Source of the DNA: Bacteroidota bacterium
GTDB lineage: Bacteria > Bacteroidota > Bacteroidia > Bacteroidales > Prolixibacteraceae
Length of the DNA stretch: 64,000 nt
Direction: 5' to 3'
Assembly (NCBI GenBank): GCA_029265715.1
Contig: JAJUGZ010000007.1
Span: forward strand, 1-64,000
The position numbers and the translations under genes were made by a program. The notes under the pieces are model-generated. The model was not told the origin of the DNA. It searched no databases and was given only the letters and a program-made list of their open reading frames with translations. Positions 40,237 to 48,915 of this stretch are shown one piece after another. The first letter of the stretch is position 1. Each line of letters starts with the position of its first letter.

Positions 40237-41717
40237 GGCCGACAACGGTTGTATTTGGCTGTCAGTTTTTTCAAAAATACCTTGTGACTGGCTCGAACCT
40301 GACTCCAGCTAAAACGCCACCCCCAGTTTCCGGTTGCTGTTCCGGGCGTGTTCATGCGGGCAGTGCCGTCGAGCCCCAGGAAGTCCTGCATTGGCACAAT
40401 GGCCATCCGGGCAACCGAAGCCCAGGCCAACTCAGTCAAACCCCGAACGAACTTCCGGTCGTGAGGCAAACCGTATTTCCGGAACATTTTTCGCTCGGTT
40501 TTGGTAGCCGTCAGGTACCACCCCAGCGACGTATCGTTATCGTGAGTTCCGGTATAAACCACAAAGTTCTGTCCGAAATTATGTGGCAGGTTTTCATTGG
40601 TTACATCCGAGGCAAACCCAAACTGCAACACTTTCATCCCCGGCAACCCAAAATCGTCGCGCAGTCTTTCAACTTCCGGGGTGATGATGCCCAAATCTTC
40701 GGCAATTACATTGAGCGTACCCAACTGGCTTTTGAGCAGCGTGAGCAATTCGCGCCCTTTGGCCGGAAGCCACTCTCCGACAACCGCAGTTTCTTCTCCG
40801 GCCGGAATCGCCCAGAACGATTCCAAACCACGAAAATGATCAATCCGGACTAAATCAAACATTCGTAGGTTAAAATGAACACGGGCTGCCCACCAATCAA
40901 AATGACGGACTTCGAGCCGGTTCCAGTCGAATACCGGATTACCCCACAGCTGGCCGGTTTCGCTGAAATAATCCGGAGGAACACCCCCGACAAACGTTGG
41001 CCGGGCCAGGTCGTCGAGCATAAAAATATCTTGGTTTGCCCATACATCCGAGCTATCGAGCGACACATACAACGGGGTATCACCAATGATCCGCACACCC
41101 TTCCCGTTGGCATAATTTTTAAGCTTAAACCACTGACGAAAAAAGACAAACTGTATAAACCGGTGAAAATTAATTTCGTCCTCCAACTTATGCTTTACGG
41201 TTGCTAAAGCCTGTCCTTCGCGCCTGACTAATTCCGGTTCCCATTCGTTCCAGACCAGACCGTTCTTTCGTGATTTCAGGGCACGAAACAAAGCATAATC
41301 GTCGAGCCACCACCATTGTTCGCTCAAAAATTGATAATAGTCGTCACGGAAACGGTGAAAATTCGCCTGAAAAACGGTGAAAGCTTTCTTCAGCAGCCCG
41401 ATTTTAAACGCTTCAACTTTTTCGAACTCTATGTTCTTCGTTCTAAAAGTAACCGACGGGATGTCGGTTCCGGCGATCAACCGGTCATTGACCAATTCCG
41501 GAATGTCGATGAGCAAAGGATTTCCGGCAAAAGCGGAATAACACTGATAAGGAGAATTCCCGTAGCCGGTCGGGCCCAGGGGCAGAATTTGCCAAAGTGT
41601 TTGCCCGGTCTCCACCAGTAAATCCACAAACTTAAAGGCTTCGGCACCCATGCTCCCAATGCCATGATCGCCCGGCAGCGATGTAATGTGCAATAATATT
41701 CCGCTTCTACGCTCCAT
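40233..41717 (-). CDS. malQ: 4-alpha-glucanotransferase
   Basis: RRSGILLHITSLPGDHGIGSMG, WQILPLGPTGYGNSPYQCYSAFAGNPLLID, VRIDHFRGLESFWAIP. Confidence 0.96.
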   Translation of the reverse strand: MERRSGILLHITSLPGDHGIGSMGAEAFKFVDLLVETGQTLWQILPLGPTGYGNSPYQCYSAFAGNPLLIDIPELVNDRLIAGTDIPSVTFRTKNIEFEKVEAFKIGLLKKAFTVFQANFHRFRDDYYQFLSEQWWWLDDYALFRALKSRKNGLVWNEWEPELVRREGQALATVKHKLEDEINFHRFIQFVFFRQWFKLKNYANGKGVRIIGDTPLYVSLDSSDVWANQDIFMLDDLARPTFVGGVPPDYFSETGQLWGNPVFDWNRLEVRHFDWWAARVHFNLRMFDLVRIDHFRGLESFWAIPAGEETAVVGEWLPAKGRELLTLLKSQLGTLNVIAEDLGIITPEVERLRDDFGLPGMKVLQFGFASDVTNENLPHNFGQNFVVYTGTHDNDTSLGWYLTATKTERKMFRKYGLPHDRKFVRGLTELAWASVARMAIVPMQDFLGLDGTARMNTPGTATGNWGWRFSWSQVRASHKVFLKKLTAKYNRCRP

Positions 41718-42811
41718 TATTTTTGAAAATTATGTCTGAATGCAGATAAATGAAGGGCTGTTTCGCGGACAATGCGCTGAACGGCCAAGCCGTGCTTTAA
41801 ATCGGGAATGAATGATTTGGGGTCGTTTCCGGTAAGAAAAATGTAATGCGCATGAATCATCGACCGCAGCCAACCCGGAGGTACATGCCCTGATGGGAAA
41901 CTGGTTATTGGTTGATAATTGGAGCCCACCACCTGACGTGTCCACTGCCCGGTTTCTTCCAGGTAATACTCGAAATAATCAACATGGTGCGATGAATAAC
42001 GCAGTGTCCCCTTTTCGGCATAAATTTCGAGCGAAACCAGATCGCCAGTCCCCGAACTGATACGACTGGCCGACAAACTTCCGACCGCTCGGCTTTCGGG
42101 ATCATATAACGAAATCTGGCTAAACAGATCCGATCCGGACGGCACATCCGGAAAATATCCGCCCTGCACAGCTCCCGTTATTTGCAGGTTTTCGCCCAGA
42201 AAAGCCATCAGCATACTAATACCATGTGAGCCCAAATCGGCCATTGCACCACCGTCAGGAGCCGGTGTCAGACGGGTCACACGCTTTTCCCGGTATGATT
42301 GCTGCAAATAATCACCATGATAATATTTCAAGTCGAAATGGATTGGCTTTCCCAATTTGCCAGATTTCCAGAAAACCAAAGCTTCACGTACCGAGGCCGT
42401 CTGCAAATACTGAAACCCAACCTGAACCTGGACCCGTGCATTAGCCAGCAAATCCTTCATCTCATCTTCCTCGTACAGGTTCGAACAAACCGGTTTTTCG
42501 AGATAAATCCGTTTAACAGCAGGCATTTCCAGCGCCGCCTTAAAATGTTCAAAATGTACGTTATTCGGGCCCAGGATAAATACCGTATCAATATATGGAC
42601 TGGCCAAAAAATCGTCCAACTCCTGAGCCTGACGGAATCCATACTGACGGGCAAATGCTTCCCGGCTCTCCGAACGGGCCGAACAGACCGACTCTAACAC
42701 AATTTCAGGAACCGATGGGTAAAAATATGTTAGCGAGTTTAACGCAAAAACATGAGATTTAGCGATTCCACCTGCGCCTAAAAAACCAACTGTTACTTTA
42801 TCTGGGTTCAT
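41717..42811 (-). CDS. Gfo/Idh/MocA family oxidoreductase
   Basis: VGFLGAGGIAKSH, YLEKPVCSN, DLGSHGISML. Start trimmed from 42838. Confidence 0.92.
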   Translation of the reverse strand: MNPDKVTVGFLGAGGIAKSHVFALNSLTYFYPSVPEIVLESVCSARSESREAFARQYGFRQAQELDDFLASPYIDTVFILGPNNVHFEHFKAALEMPAVKRIYLEKPVCSNLYEEDEMKDLLANARVQVQVGFQYLQTASVREALVFWKSGKLGKPIHFDLKYYHGDYLQQSYREKRVTRLTPAPDGGAMADLGSHGISMLMAFLGENLQITGAVQGGYFPDVPSGSDLFSQISLYDPESRAVGSLSASRISSGTGDLVSLEIYAEKGTLRYSSHHVDYFEYYLEETGQWTRQVVGSNYQPITSFPSGHVPPGWLRSMIHAHYIFLTGNDPKSFIPDLKHGLAVQRIVRETALHLSAFRHNFQK

Positions 42812-43058
42812 AATGCTAATTATTCGAACAAGTATCAAAAATACGCTATTTGAATTAACCGAACGAGTCCTTTTGAAGTCTATTCGCAGGTTTTGCTTTT
42901 TTTTAAAACTCCGGACAAATTACGCTTTCCCTAAAACAGAACAACATCCATCTCTTACTCTCTAACATTCGGCATTTCCTGAAAAATCCCTAATTTGGGA
43001 ACTCGTTTATAACGAAAAATGTAAATCTCAAAAATTATTAACCCACCAAAATCCAACA

Positions 43059-44183
43059 ATGACAATTAATGTAGCTATAATCGGATGTGCAAAAATTGCT
43101 CATTTGCATGCCAAAGCCATCTTACAGATCCCAGAACTCTCGTTAAAAGCTGTTTGGAGCCGGACAACAGCTTCGGCTGAAAAATTTGCAGCAGAATACG
43201 GGGTAACTGTTTATTCGGATATTCGCTCGATGATTGAACAGGAAAAAATCCGGATGGCTGTCGTTTGCACGGCCCACCCCTACCACGCCGACCCGGCCAT
43301 AACCGCAATGGAGGCCGGCGCTCATGTATTAATTGAAAAGCCGTTGGCATCGACCCTGCAGGATTGTGACCGGATTATTGACGCAGCCCGCCGCACCGGA
43401 CGCAAAACCGGTGTGATCAGCCAGCGACGCTGGTACCAGCCTATTGTCCGGATGAAAAAAGCCATCGACGAGGGAAAAATTGGGGCCCCGGCGCTCGGGA
43501 CCGTTCAAATGCTTGGCTGGCGCGACCGTTCGTATTACGAAAGCGACGCCTGGCGCGGTTCCTGGCAGCTCGAAGGCGGCGGTGTTCTGGTCAACCAGTC
43601 GCCCCACCAGCTCGACCTGCTGCAGTGGTTAATGGGCAGCGATATTGATGAAGTTTTTGGCTACTGGGGCAACATCAACCATCCATACATCGAAGTTGAA
43701 GACACAGCACTCGCACTAATCCGTTTTAAAAACGGGGCCATGGGCAACATTCTGGTCAGCAATTCGCAAAAGCCAGGACTGTACGGCAAAGTGCACATTC
43801 ATGGCAGTAACGGCGCCTCTGTTGGGTCGCAACCTGAAGGCGGGGCCATGTTCTTGCCAGGGAAAACGCCAATTGCCGAAGCCCCCCGTCTCGACATCTG
43901 GACCGTACCGGGTGAAGAGCACCTGCTTCAGGAATGGAACGAAACCGATGCCAATGAATTTCACTCGGTTGACCCGATGACCTGGTATTTCAAACAACAA
44001 TTGGCCGATTTTGCCGATGCCATCAAAAATAACCGCGAGCCCTTGGTGACTGCCGAAGAAGGACGCAAAACCGTTGAACTCTTCACGGCTATTTACCGTT
44101 CGCAACGCGACAGAAAGCCCGTTAAATTTCCGCTGAGCCCAGAATACACCCGAAACGATATGGACGGAAGGATCAAAATATAG
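43059..44183 (+). CDS. Gfo/Idh/MocA family oxidoreductase
   Basis: NVAIIGCAKIAHLHA, VLIEKPLAST, GGGVLVNQSPHQLDLLQWLMG. Confidence 0.93.
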   Translation: MTINVAIIGCAKIAHLHAKAILQIPELSLKAVWSRTTASAEKFAAEYGVTVYSDIRSMIEQEKIRMAVVCTAHPYHADPAITAMEAGAHVLIEKPLASTLQDCDRIIDAARRTGRKTGVISQRRWYQPIVRMKKAIDEGKIGAPALGTVQMLGWRDRSYYESDAWRGSWQLEGGGVLVNQSPHQLDLLQWLMGSDIDEVFGYWGNINHPYIEVEDTALALIRFKNGAMGNILVSNSQKPGLYGKVHIHGSNGASVGSQPEGGAMFLPGKTPIAEAPRLDIWTVPGEEHLLQEWNETDANEFHSVDPMTWYFKQQLADFADAIKNNREPLVTAEEGRKTVELFTAIYRSQRDRKPVKFPLSPEYTRNDMDGRIKI

Positions 44184-44237
44184 CCCAAAACGGGGCTGTC
44201 ACATTGCAAGCCAGATTCAGGAAAATGAAACCAATGG

Positions 44238-44291
44238 CCAGCCGGGAAAACTGATTTTGTCGCAGTCCGTTTTTTCCCGGCTGGCTTTTTT
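44238..44291 (+). terminator. Rho-independent terminator
   Basis: GCCAGCCGGGAAAA...TTTTCCCGGCTGGCTTTTTT. Confidence 0.88.
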
Positions 44292-44353
44292 GTACCTTTA
44301 TATAAACTCCTTAATACCATCAGATAAAATAGATATAAAAACCGAAGCTCATG

Positions 44354-44452
44354 TCAACCGAAAATGTACAAATGGCTATTCCATACCATCGAAGGGTTAG
44401 ATTGAAAAGTGAATACAAATACGGAGATTGTAGTAATTAAGATTGAAAATTT
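44354..44452. repeat. repeated upstream leader, copy B
   Basis: TCAACCGAAAATGTACAAATGGCTATTCCAT...GATTGAAAATTT ends at the start codon of the following gene; matches 32467-32571. Confidence 0.5.
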
Positions 44453-45190
44453 ATGCGTATGAAGACAGTTTTACTTTTCGTTATGTTAGGCCTTTTAGGC
44501 TTAAACTTACATGCCCAGGATCAAAAAAATGCCCTGAAATTTCTTCCGGTCAACCTGGCATTGAATGGCGTATCTTTTGAATATGAGCGGATGATCAATA
44601 CAAAAAACTCATTAGAACTTGGACTGTGTGTCCCAACAAACCGAACGTTTGTCAATAAATTTTCCATGGATTGGTCCGACGACGAAGAAATTTCGAACGA
44701 TGAGTTAGGCACTTTTTCAATCCGGTTTGCTTATCGTCATTACACAGGCAAAAGCATGTTACCCAAAGGATTTTACCTGGCTCCCTATCTGCACTTCCAA
44801 TCATTAAATGCCAAAGCAGATAATATCCGGACGATGGATGACGATATTGGAAGAATATCTTACAACGAAAACTATGACGCGAAAGTGAGTTCTTTTGGAC
44901 TGGGTTGTCAGCTGGGATACCAGTTTCTGATTGCCAAAAAGGTAACGTTGGATTTGTATTTTTTAGGGTTAGAAGGCGGTATTGGCCGGGTTGATGCAAC
45001 CGTTTACGTTTCAAACGATGAACAAGTCAGCGTTACTGAAAATGATATTAACGATGCTATCGATGATTTTCCGTCATTTCTTCGCAAGAAAATTGATGTG
45101 AGTACCTCCGGGAACAACATAAAAATCAAAGCGAATAACATATTGCATCCATGGGTCCGGGGAGGAATAAGTTTGGGTATCGCATTCTAA
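44453..45190 (+). CDS. hypothetical outer-membrane beta-barrel protein
   Basis: Signal peptide (MKTVLLFVMLGLLGLNLHAQ), alternating beta pattern, terminal GISLGIAF. Confidence 0.75.
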   Translation: MRMKTVLLFVMLGLLGLNLHAQDQKNALKFLPVNLALNGVSFEYERMINTKNSLELGLCVPTNRTFVNKFSMDWSDDEEISNDELGTFSIRFAYRHYTGKSMLPKGFYLAPYLHFQSLNAKADNIRTMDDDIGRISYNENYDAKVSSFGLGCQLGYQFLIAKKVTLDLYFLGLEGGIGRVDATVYVSNDEQVSVTENDINDAIDDFPSFLRKKIDVSTSGNNIKIKANNILHPWVRGGISLGIAF

Positions 45191-45533
45191 ACCATCACCA
45201 ACTTTTATCTTTACAAACCAGGTTCAAATAATCCACGTTATTATTTCTGACAGTGTGTTTTAATTGAAGTATGCTTTAAAATACACCAGATAAGACAACA
45301 AAATCCGTTATTCGGGGTATATAACAACATCGAAGGGTTAATAAAGTACAAAGCAATGCTGACTATTGGTGGGAATAACGAAGCAAGGTCAATCGGCATC
45401 CCCTGTATAATTTTCCCTCAGGGCCCTCATGCACCAGGGCCTCTTACCTAATGTGCCATTGACTTGCAGACATTATTGCGGTTGTAGAAATTGCACAAAA
45501 TATGTTTCTTACCAATACAGGTAATTGCAAAAT

Positions 45534-45568
45534 AAAAGAGACTGGCTCGACGGGGCACAGTCTCTTTT
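45534..45568. terminator. bidirectional terminator near the 3' end of the nuo operon
   Basis: AAAAGAGACTG-loop-CAGTCTCTTTT. Confidence 0.8.
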
Positions 45569-45601
45569 ACATTTGAGTACGATACGGATATCGGTATTTT
45601 T

Positions 45602-45919
45602 TCAGTTTTTGAAAGTCCAATAATTCACTTCCGCAATAGTTTCCTTATTTGATTGCTGAAGCCAGTAAGCCGGAGTTACCCGTTTACCTGTCAAGGATTT
45701 CAGATAACGGCCATAAACCGCTAAAACCGGATTGAAAACAATATCAGTTACCCCAACCGTGAAAACGTCGCCTTCAGCTTTTGTTTTCACTTCGTAACCG
45801 TTATGTTCGAGCAGTTGCTTCAAAAAACCAGCCCGTTCAGCCGAAACACCCTTTTCAACCACCGAGCAGCGAACTCCTTCAATTTCCTCAATTGTATGTT
45901 GTGCTTTATTTAATGCCAT
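45602..45919 (-). CDS. conserved hypothetical protein following nuoN
   Basis: 105 aa, compact, co-directional, 14 nt after nuoN stop. Confidence 0.7.
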   Translation of the reverse strand: MALNKAQHTIEEIEGVRCSVVEKGVSAERAGFLKQLLEHNGYEVKTKAEGDVFTVGVTDIVFNPVLAVYGRYLKSLTGKRVTPAYWLQQSNKETIAEVNYWTFKN

Positions 45920-45933
45920 TTCCCCCGGATTAA

Positions 45934-47361
45934 TTAATTAAAAAACAGGTGACTCAAATCACGGATATATTCGAAAATTCCGCTGACAAAACCTACCAGA
46001 AAGATACCAGCCAGGCAAATAATCAGGCTGGCGCGCATCATGGGCGAACTGCGGAACAACGGCACCGGCTGGTCATTCTGATCGATAAACATGGCTTTCA
46101 CAATCCGCAGATAATAGTACAGCGAAATGGTCGCATTCAAAACAGCTATCAACACCAGGATGTAATATCCGCGTCCGGCTGCTGAGGTAAACAGGAAAAA
46201 TTTTCCGAAGAAACCGGCAACCGGCGGAATACCGGCCAGCGAGAACAGCGACAAAGTCATCAGCAAACTCAGCTTCGGGTTGGTCTTGTACAAGCCGTTA
46301 TATCCTGAAATCGTTTCGATTCCTGATGCATTGTAAACCGAGGTTGCCACGCCAAATGCCCCGAGGTTGGTAAATACGTAAATCAACACAAAATAAACAA
46401 CGGCAGTCATGCCTAATTCGCCGGCGCCCAAAATGCCCAGCAAAATAAACCCGGCCTGGGCTATTGAAGAGAATGCCAGAAACCGCTTGATATTGTCCTG
46501 GCGCAGGGCAAACAGGTTGGCAATGGTCATGGTCATTACAGCCAGCACATAAATCAGGTGTTGCCACTGGTCGAAAACAGCATTGAACACACGGAACAGG
46601 ATGATACTGAACGTAAATGCGGCTGCTCCTTTTGAAACCACCGACAAATACGATGTCACGGTAATCGGGGCGCCTTCATACACATCGGCTGTCCAGAAAT
46701 GGAACGGAACCAGTGATATCTTGAACCCCATTCCGGCCACAAAAAAGATAAAACCAAGAATAACCAGTGGTGTAGCGCTCAGGTTTTGAGCAATATCTGT
46801 GAAATAAATCGACCCGGTTGCCCCGTAAATCATGGAAAGCCCGAACAACAGGATTCCGGAAGACAATGCCGACGACAAAATCAGCTTGATCCCCGCTTCG
46901 GCCGAACGGCTTTTCAGTTTGTCGAATGCCGCTAAACCAGCAATCGGAATGGTGGCGGTTTCAAGTCCGACATAGAATGAAAGGAAATCGCCCGACGAAA
47001 TCATGAAGTTCATCCCGATCAGAGTTGCGATAGTCAGGATAAAATACTCGCTCACTTTATCCAGGTTTTCCGGCTTTTTGAGCCAACCTTCGGATTGTAA
47101 GAAGATGATCAGGACAGCCAGGTTCAGCACGTTCTTCATAAACGAAGTCAGCGGCGACGACTGAAATGAACCACCAAATAAAACTCCGGGTTCAGCCGGG
47201 ATAAACCCGATCAGCGTAACCAAAGCAAAAACGCCCAATGCAATCGGGATAATCTTTGACTTTGCCTTTTCATTAATCGCCAGTTCTGCAATCAAAACAA
47301 ACACTGCGGCAATGGTCAGCAGCAGCTCGTGGCGCATGAGAATAAATTGTCCGAGATTCAT
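45934..47361 (-). CDS. nuoN: NADH-quinone oxidoreductase subunit N
   Basis: Antiporter-like proton channel subunit; FLSFYVGLETATIPI, GFKISLVPFHFWTADVYEGAP. Confidence 0.95.
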   Translation of the reverse strand: MNLGQFILMRHELLLTIAAVFVLIAELAINEKAKSKIIPIALGVFALVTLIGFIPAEPGVLFGGSFQSSPLTSFMKNVLNLAVLIIFLQSEGWLKKPENLDKVSEYFILTIATLIGMNFMISSGDFLSFYVGLETATIPIAGLAAFDKLKSRSAEAGIKLILSSALSSGILLFGLSMIYGATGSIYFTDIAQNLSATPLVILGFIFFVAGMGFKISLVPFHFWTADVYEGAPITVTSYLSVVSKGAAAFTFSIILFRVFNAVFDQWQHLIYVLAVMTMTIANLFALRQDNIKRFLAFSSIAQAGFILLGILGAGELGMTAVVYFVLIYVFTNLGAFGVATSVYNASGIETISGYNGLYKTNPKLSLLMTLSLFSLAGIPPVAGFFGKFFLFTSAAGRGYYILVLIAVLNATISLYYYLRIVKAMFIDQNDQPVPLFRSSPMMRASLIICLAGIFLVGFVSGIFEYIRDLSHLFFN

Positions 47362-47389
47362 GTTTCGGTATTATTTCTGAATAAAATCG

Positions 47390-48895
47390 TTAAAACGGAT
47401 TAAAGACGGTCAGTTTGGCAATGATCGGTTCCAGGCTGCCCTGAATGGTATCCGACAACCAGAGCGGCGCGATACCAATAGCGGCAATGGCCAGGACCAA
47501 CATCACGGTACTCAGCTTTTCGTACCAAACGGCATCGGTCAGTCCCAGGTGGTGTTTGTCTTTGACCGGGCCCAGCAAAATGATGCCGACCACGCGCAAA
47601 ATATACACGGCTGTTACCACAATCGACGAGGCTGCAATAATAGTAACTACCCGGTGGAACACATCCTGATGCTGGAACGAACCAACAAACACGGTCATCT
47701 CGGCCACGAAACCACTCAGGCCCGGAAGGCCCAGCGAGGCGAAACCGGCAATCATGTATACTACGGCCAGAAACGGGATCACTTTCATCAGGCCACCCAT
47801 TTCGCGAATATCGCGGGTGTGCGTCCGGCCGTAAATCATCCCGATCAGGGCAAAGAACAGGGCTGTCATCAAACCGTGAGAGATCATTTGTAGAATAGCG
47901 CCGTCCATGGCTGTTTTGTTCATCATCAGCAAAGCAAAAATTACCAGTCCACAGTGACTTACCGACGAGTAGGCATTGATGAATTTCAAATCTTTCTGCC
48001 AAATGGCCCCAAACGCGCCATACACGACGGAAATGGTAGTCAGGATAATGAAAATCCAGGCCATTTCGTTGGCGGCTTCCGGCATCAGGAACATAGCCAC
48101 ACGGAAACAACCGTAACCTCCCAGTTTCATCAGAACGCCGGCGTGCAGCATCGAAACAGCCGTTGGCGCCGAAGCGTGGCCGTCGGGCGACCAGGTATGG
48201 AACGGGAACAAAGCTCCCAAAACGCCAAAGCCGATAAACGTGAACGGGAAAAAGAACCGCTGCGCTGCCACGGGAATATTCACTTTGGCTATTTCCAAAA
48301 TGTTCCAGGTCAGCATGCCGCCATCCGGCGCTGAGTTATAATATAAACCGAACAGGCCAACCATCAGCAAGGCCGAACCTCCCATCAACATCAGGGTCAG
48401 TTTCATGGCCGAAGCTTCTTTGGGGCCGCTTCCCCACACGCCGATCAGCAGGTACATCGGGATTACCGCAACCTCGTAGAACAGGAACATGGTAAACAGG
48501 TCGAGCGAAATAAAGAACCCGAACACGCCAGTGGCCAGCAGGATCAGCGAAATAAAAAACTCGCGCGAAAGGTATTGCACTTCCCACGAAGCAAATATTC
48601 CGGCGAAAACCACAATGGCTGTCAGCCCGATCATGGCAACGGCAATGCCGTCAACACCGATGGCATAATGAATATTTAAACTTTTGAACCAGGTATAGTC
48701 GGCAGTCCACAACATTTCGTCGTTGACACCGGCCTTCCGGGCGCCCAGGTACATCAGCACCAAAGCGGCAGCCAGCACAAGCTGAATGCCCATGCCAATG
48801 GCCGAAACAACGCGCGCCCCTTTAAAGTCTTTGGTAAATAGTATCCCCACAATCGTAAGGATCGGAACCACAACAAACAGACTTAGAATGTTCAT
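47390..48895 (-). CDS. nuoM: NADH-quinone oxidoreductase subunit M
   Basis: FYEVAVIPMYLLIGVWG, LFPFHTWSPDGHASAPTAVSMLHAGVLMKLGGYG. Confidence 0.96.
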   Translation of the reverse strand: MNILSLFVVVPILTIVGILFTKDFKGARVVSAIGMGIQLVLAAALVLMYLGARKAGVNDEMLWTADYTWFKSLNIHYAIGVDGIAVAMIGLTAIVVFAGIFASWEVQYLSREFFISLILLATGVFGFFISLDLFTMFLFYEVAVIPMYLLIGVWGSGPKEASAMKLTLMLMGGSALLMVGLFGLYYNSAPDGGMLTWNILEIAKVNIPVAAQRFFFPFTFIGFGVLGALFPFHTWSPDGHASAPTAVSMLHAGVLMKLGGYGCFRVAMFLMPEAANEMAWIFIILTTISVVYGAFGAIWQKDLKFINAYSSVSHCGLVIFALLMMNKTAMDGAILQMISHGLMTALFFALIGMIYGRTHTRDIREMGGLMKVIPFLAVVYMIAGFASLGLPGLSGFVAEMTVFVGSFQHQDVFHRVVTIIAASSIVVTAVYILRVVGIILLGPVKDKHHLGLTDAVWYEKLSTVMLVLAIAAIGIAPLWLSDTIQGSLEPIIAKLTVFNPF

Positions 48896-48915
48896 TTAAA
48901 ATGGTTTTATTTGAT

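Noticed and set aside
44387-45340. Shared 13-mer CATCGAAGGGTTA at about 44388 and 45328
   Set aside because: A 13-bp match is expected by chance many times in 64 kb, and the flanks do not extend it.
47400-48110. 236-aa minus-strand ORF overlapping nuoM
   Set aside because: Alternative frame in nuoM, no motif support.
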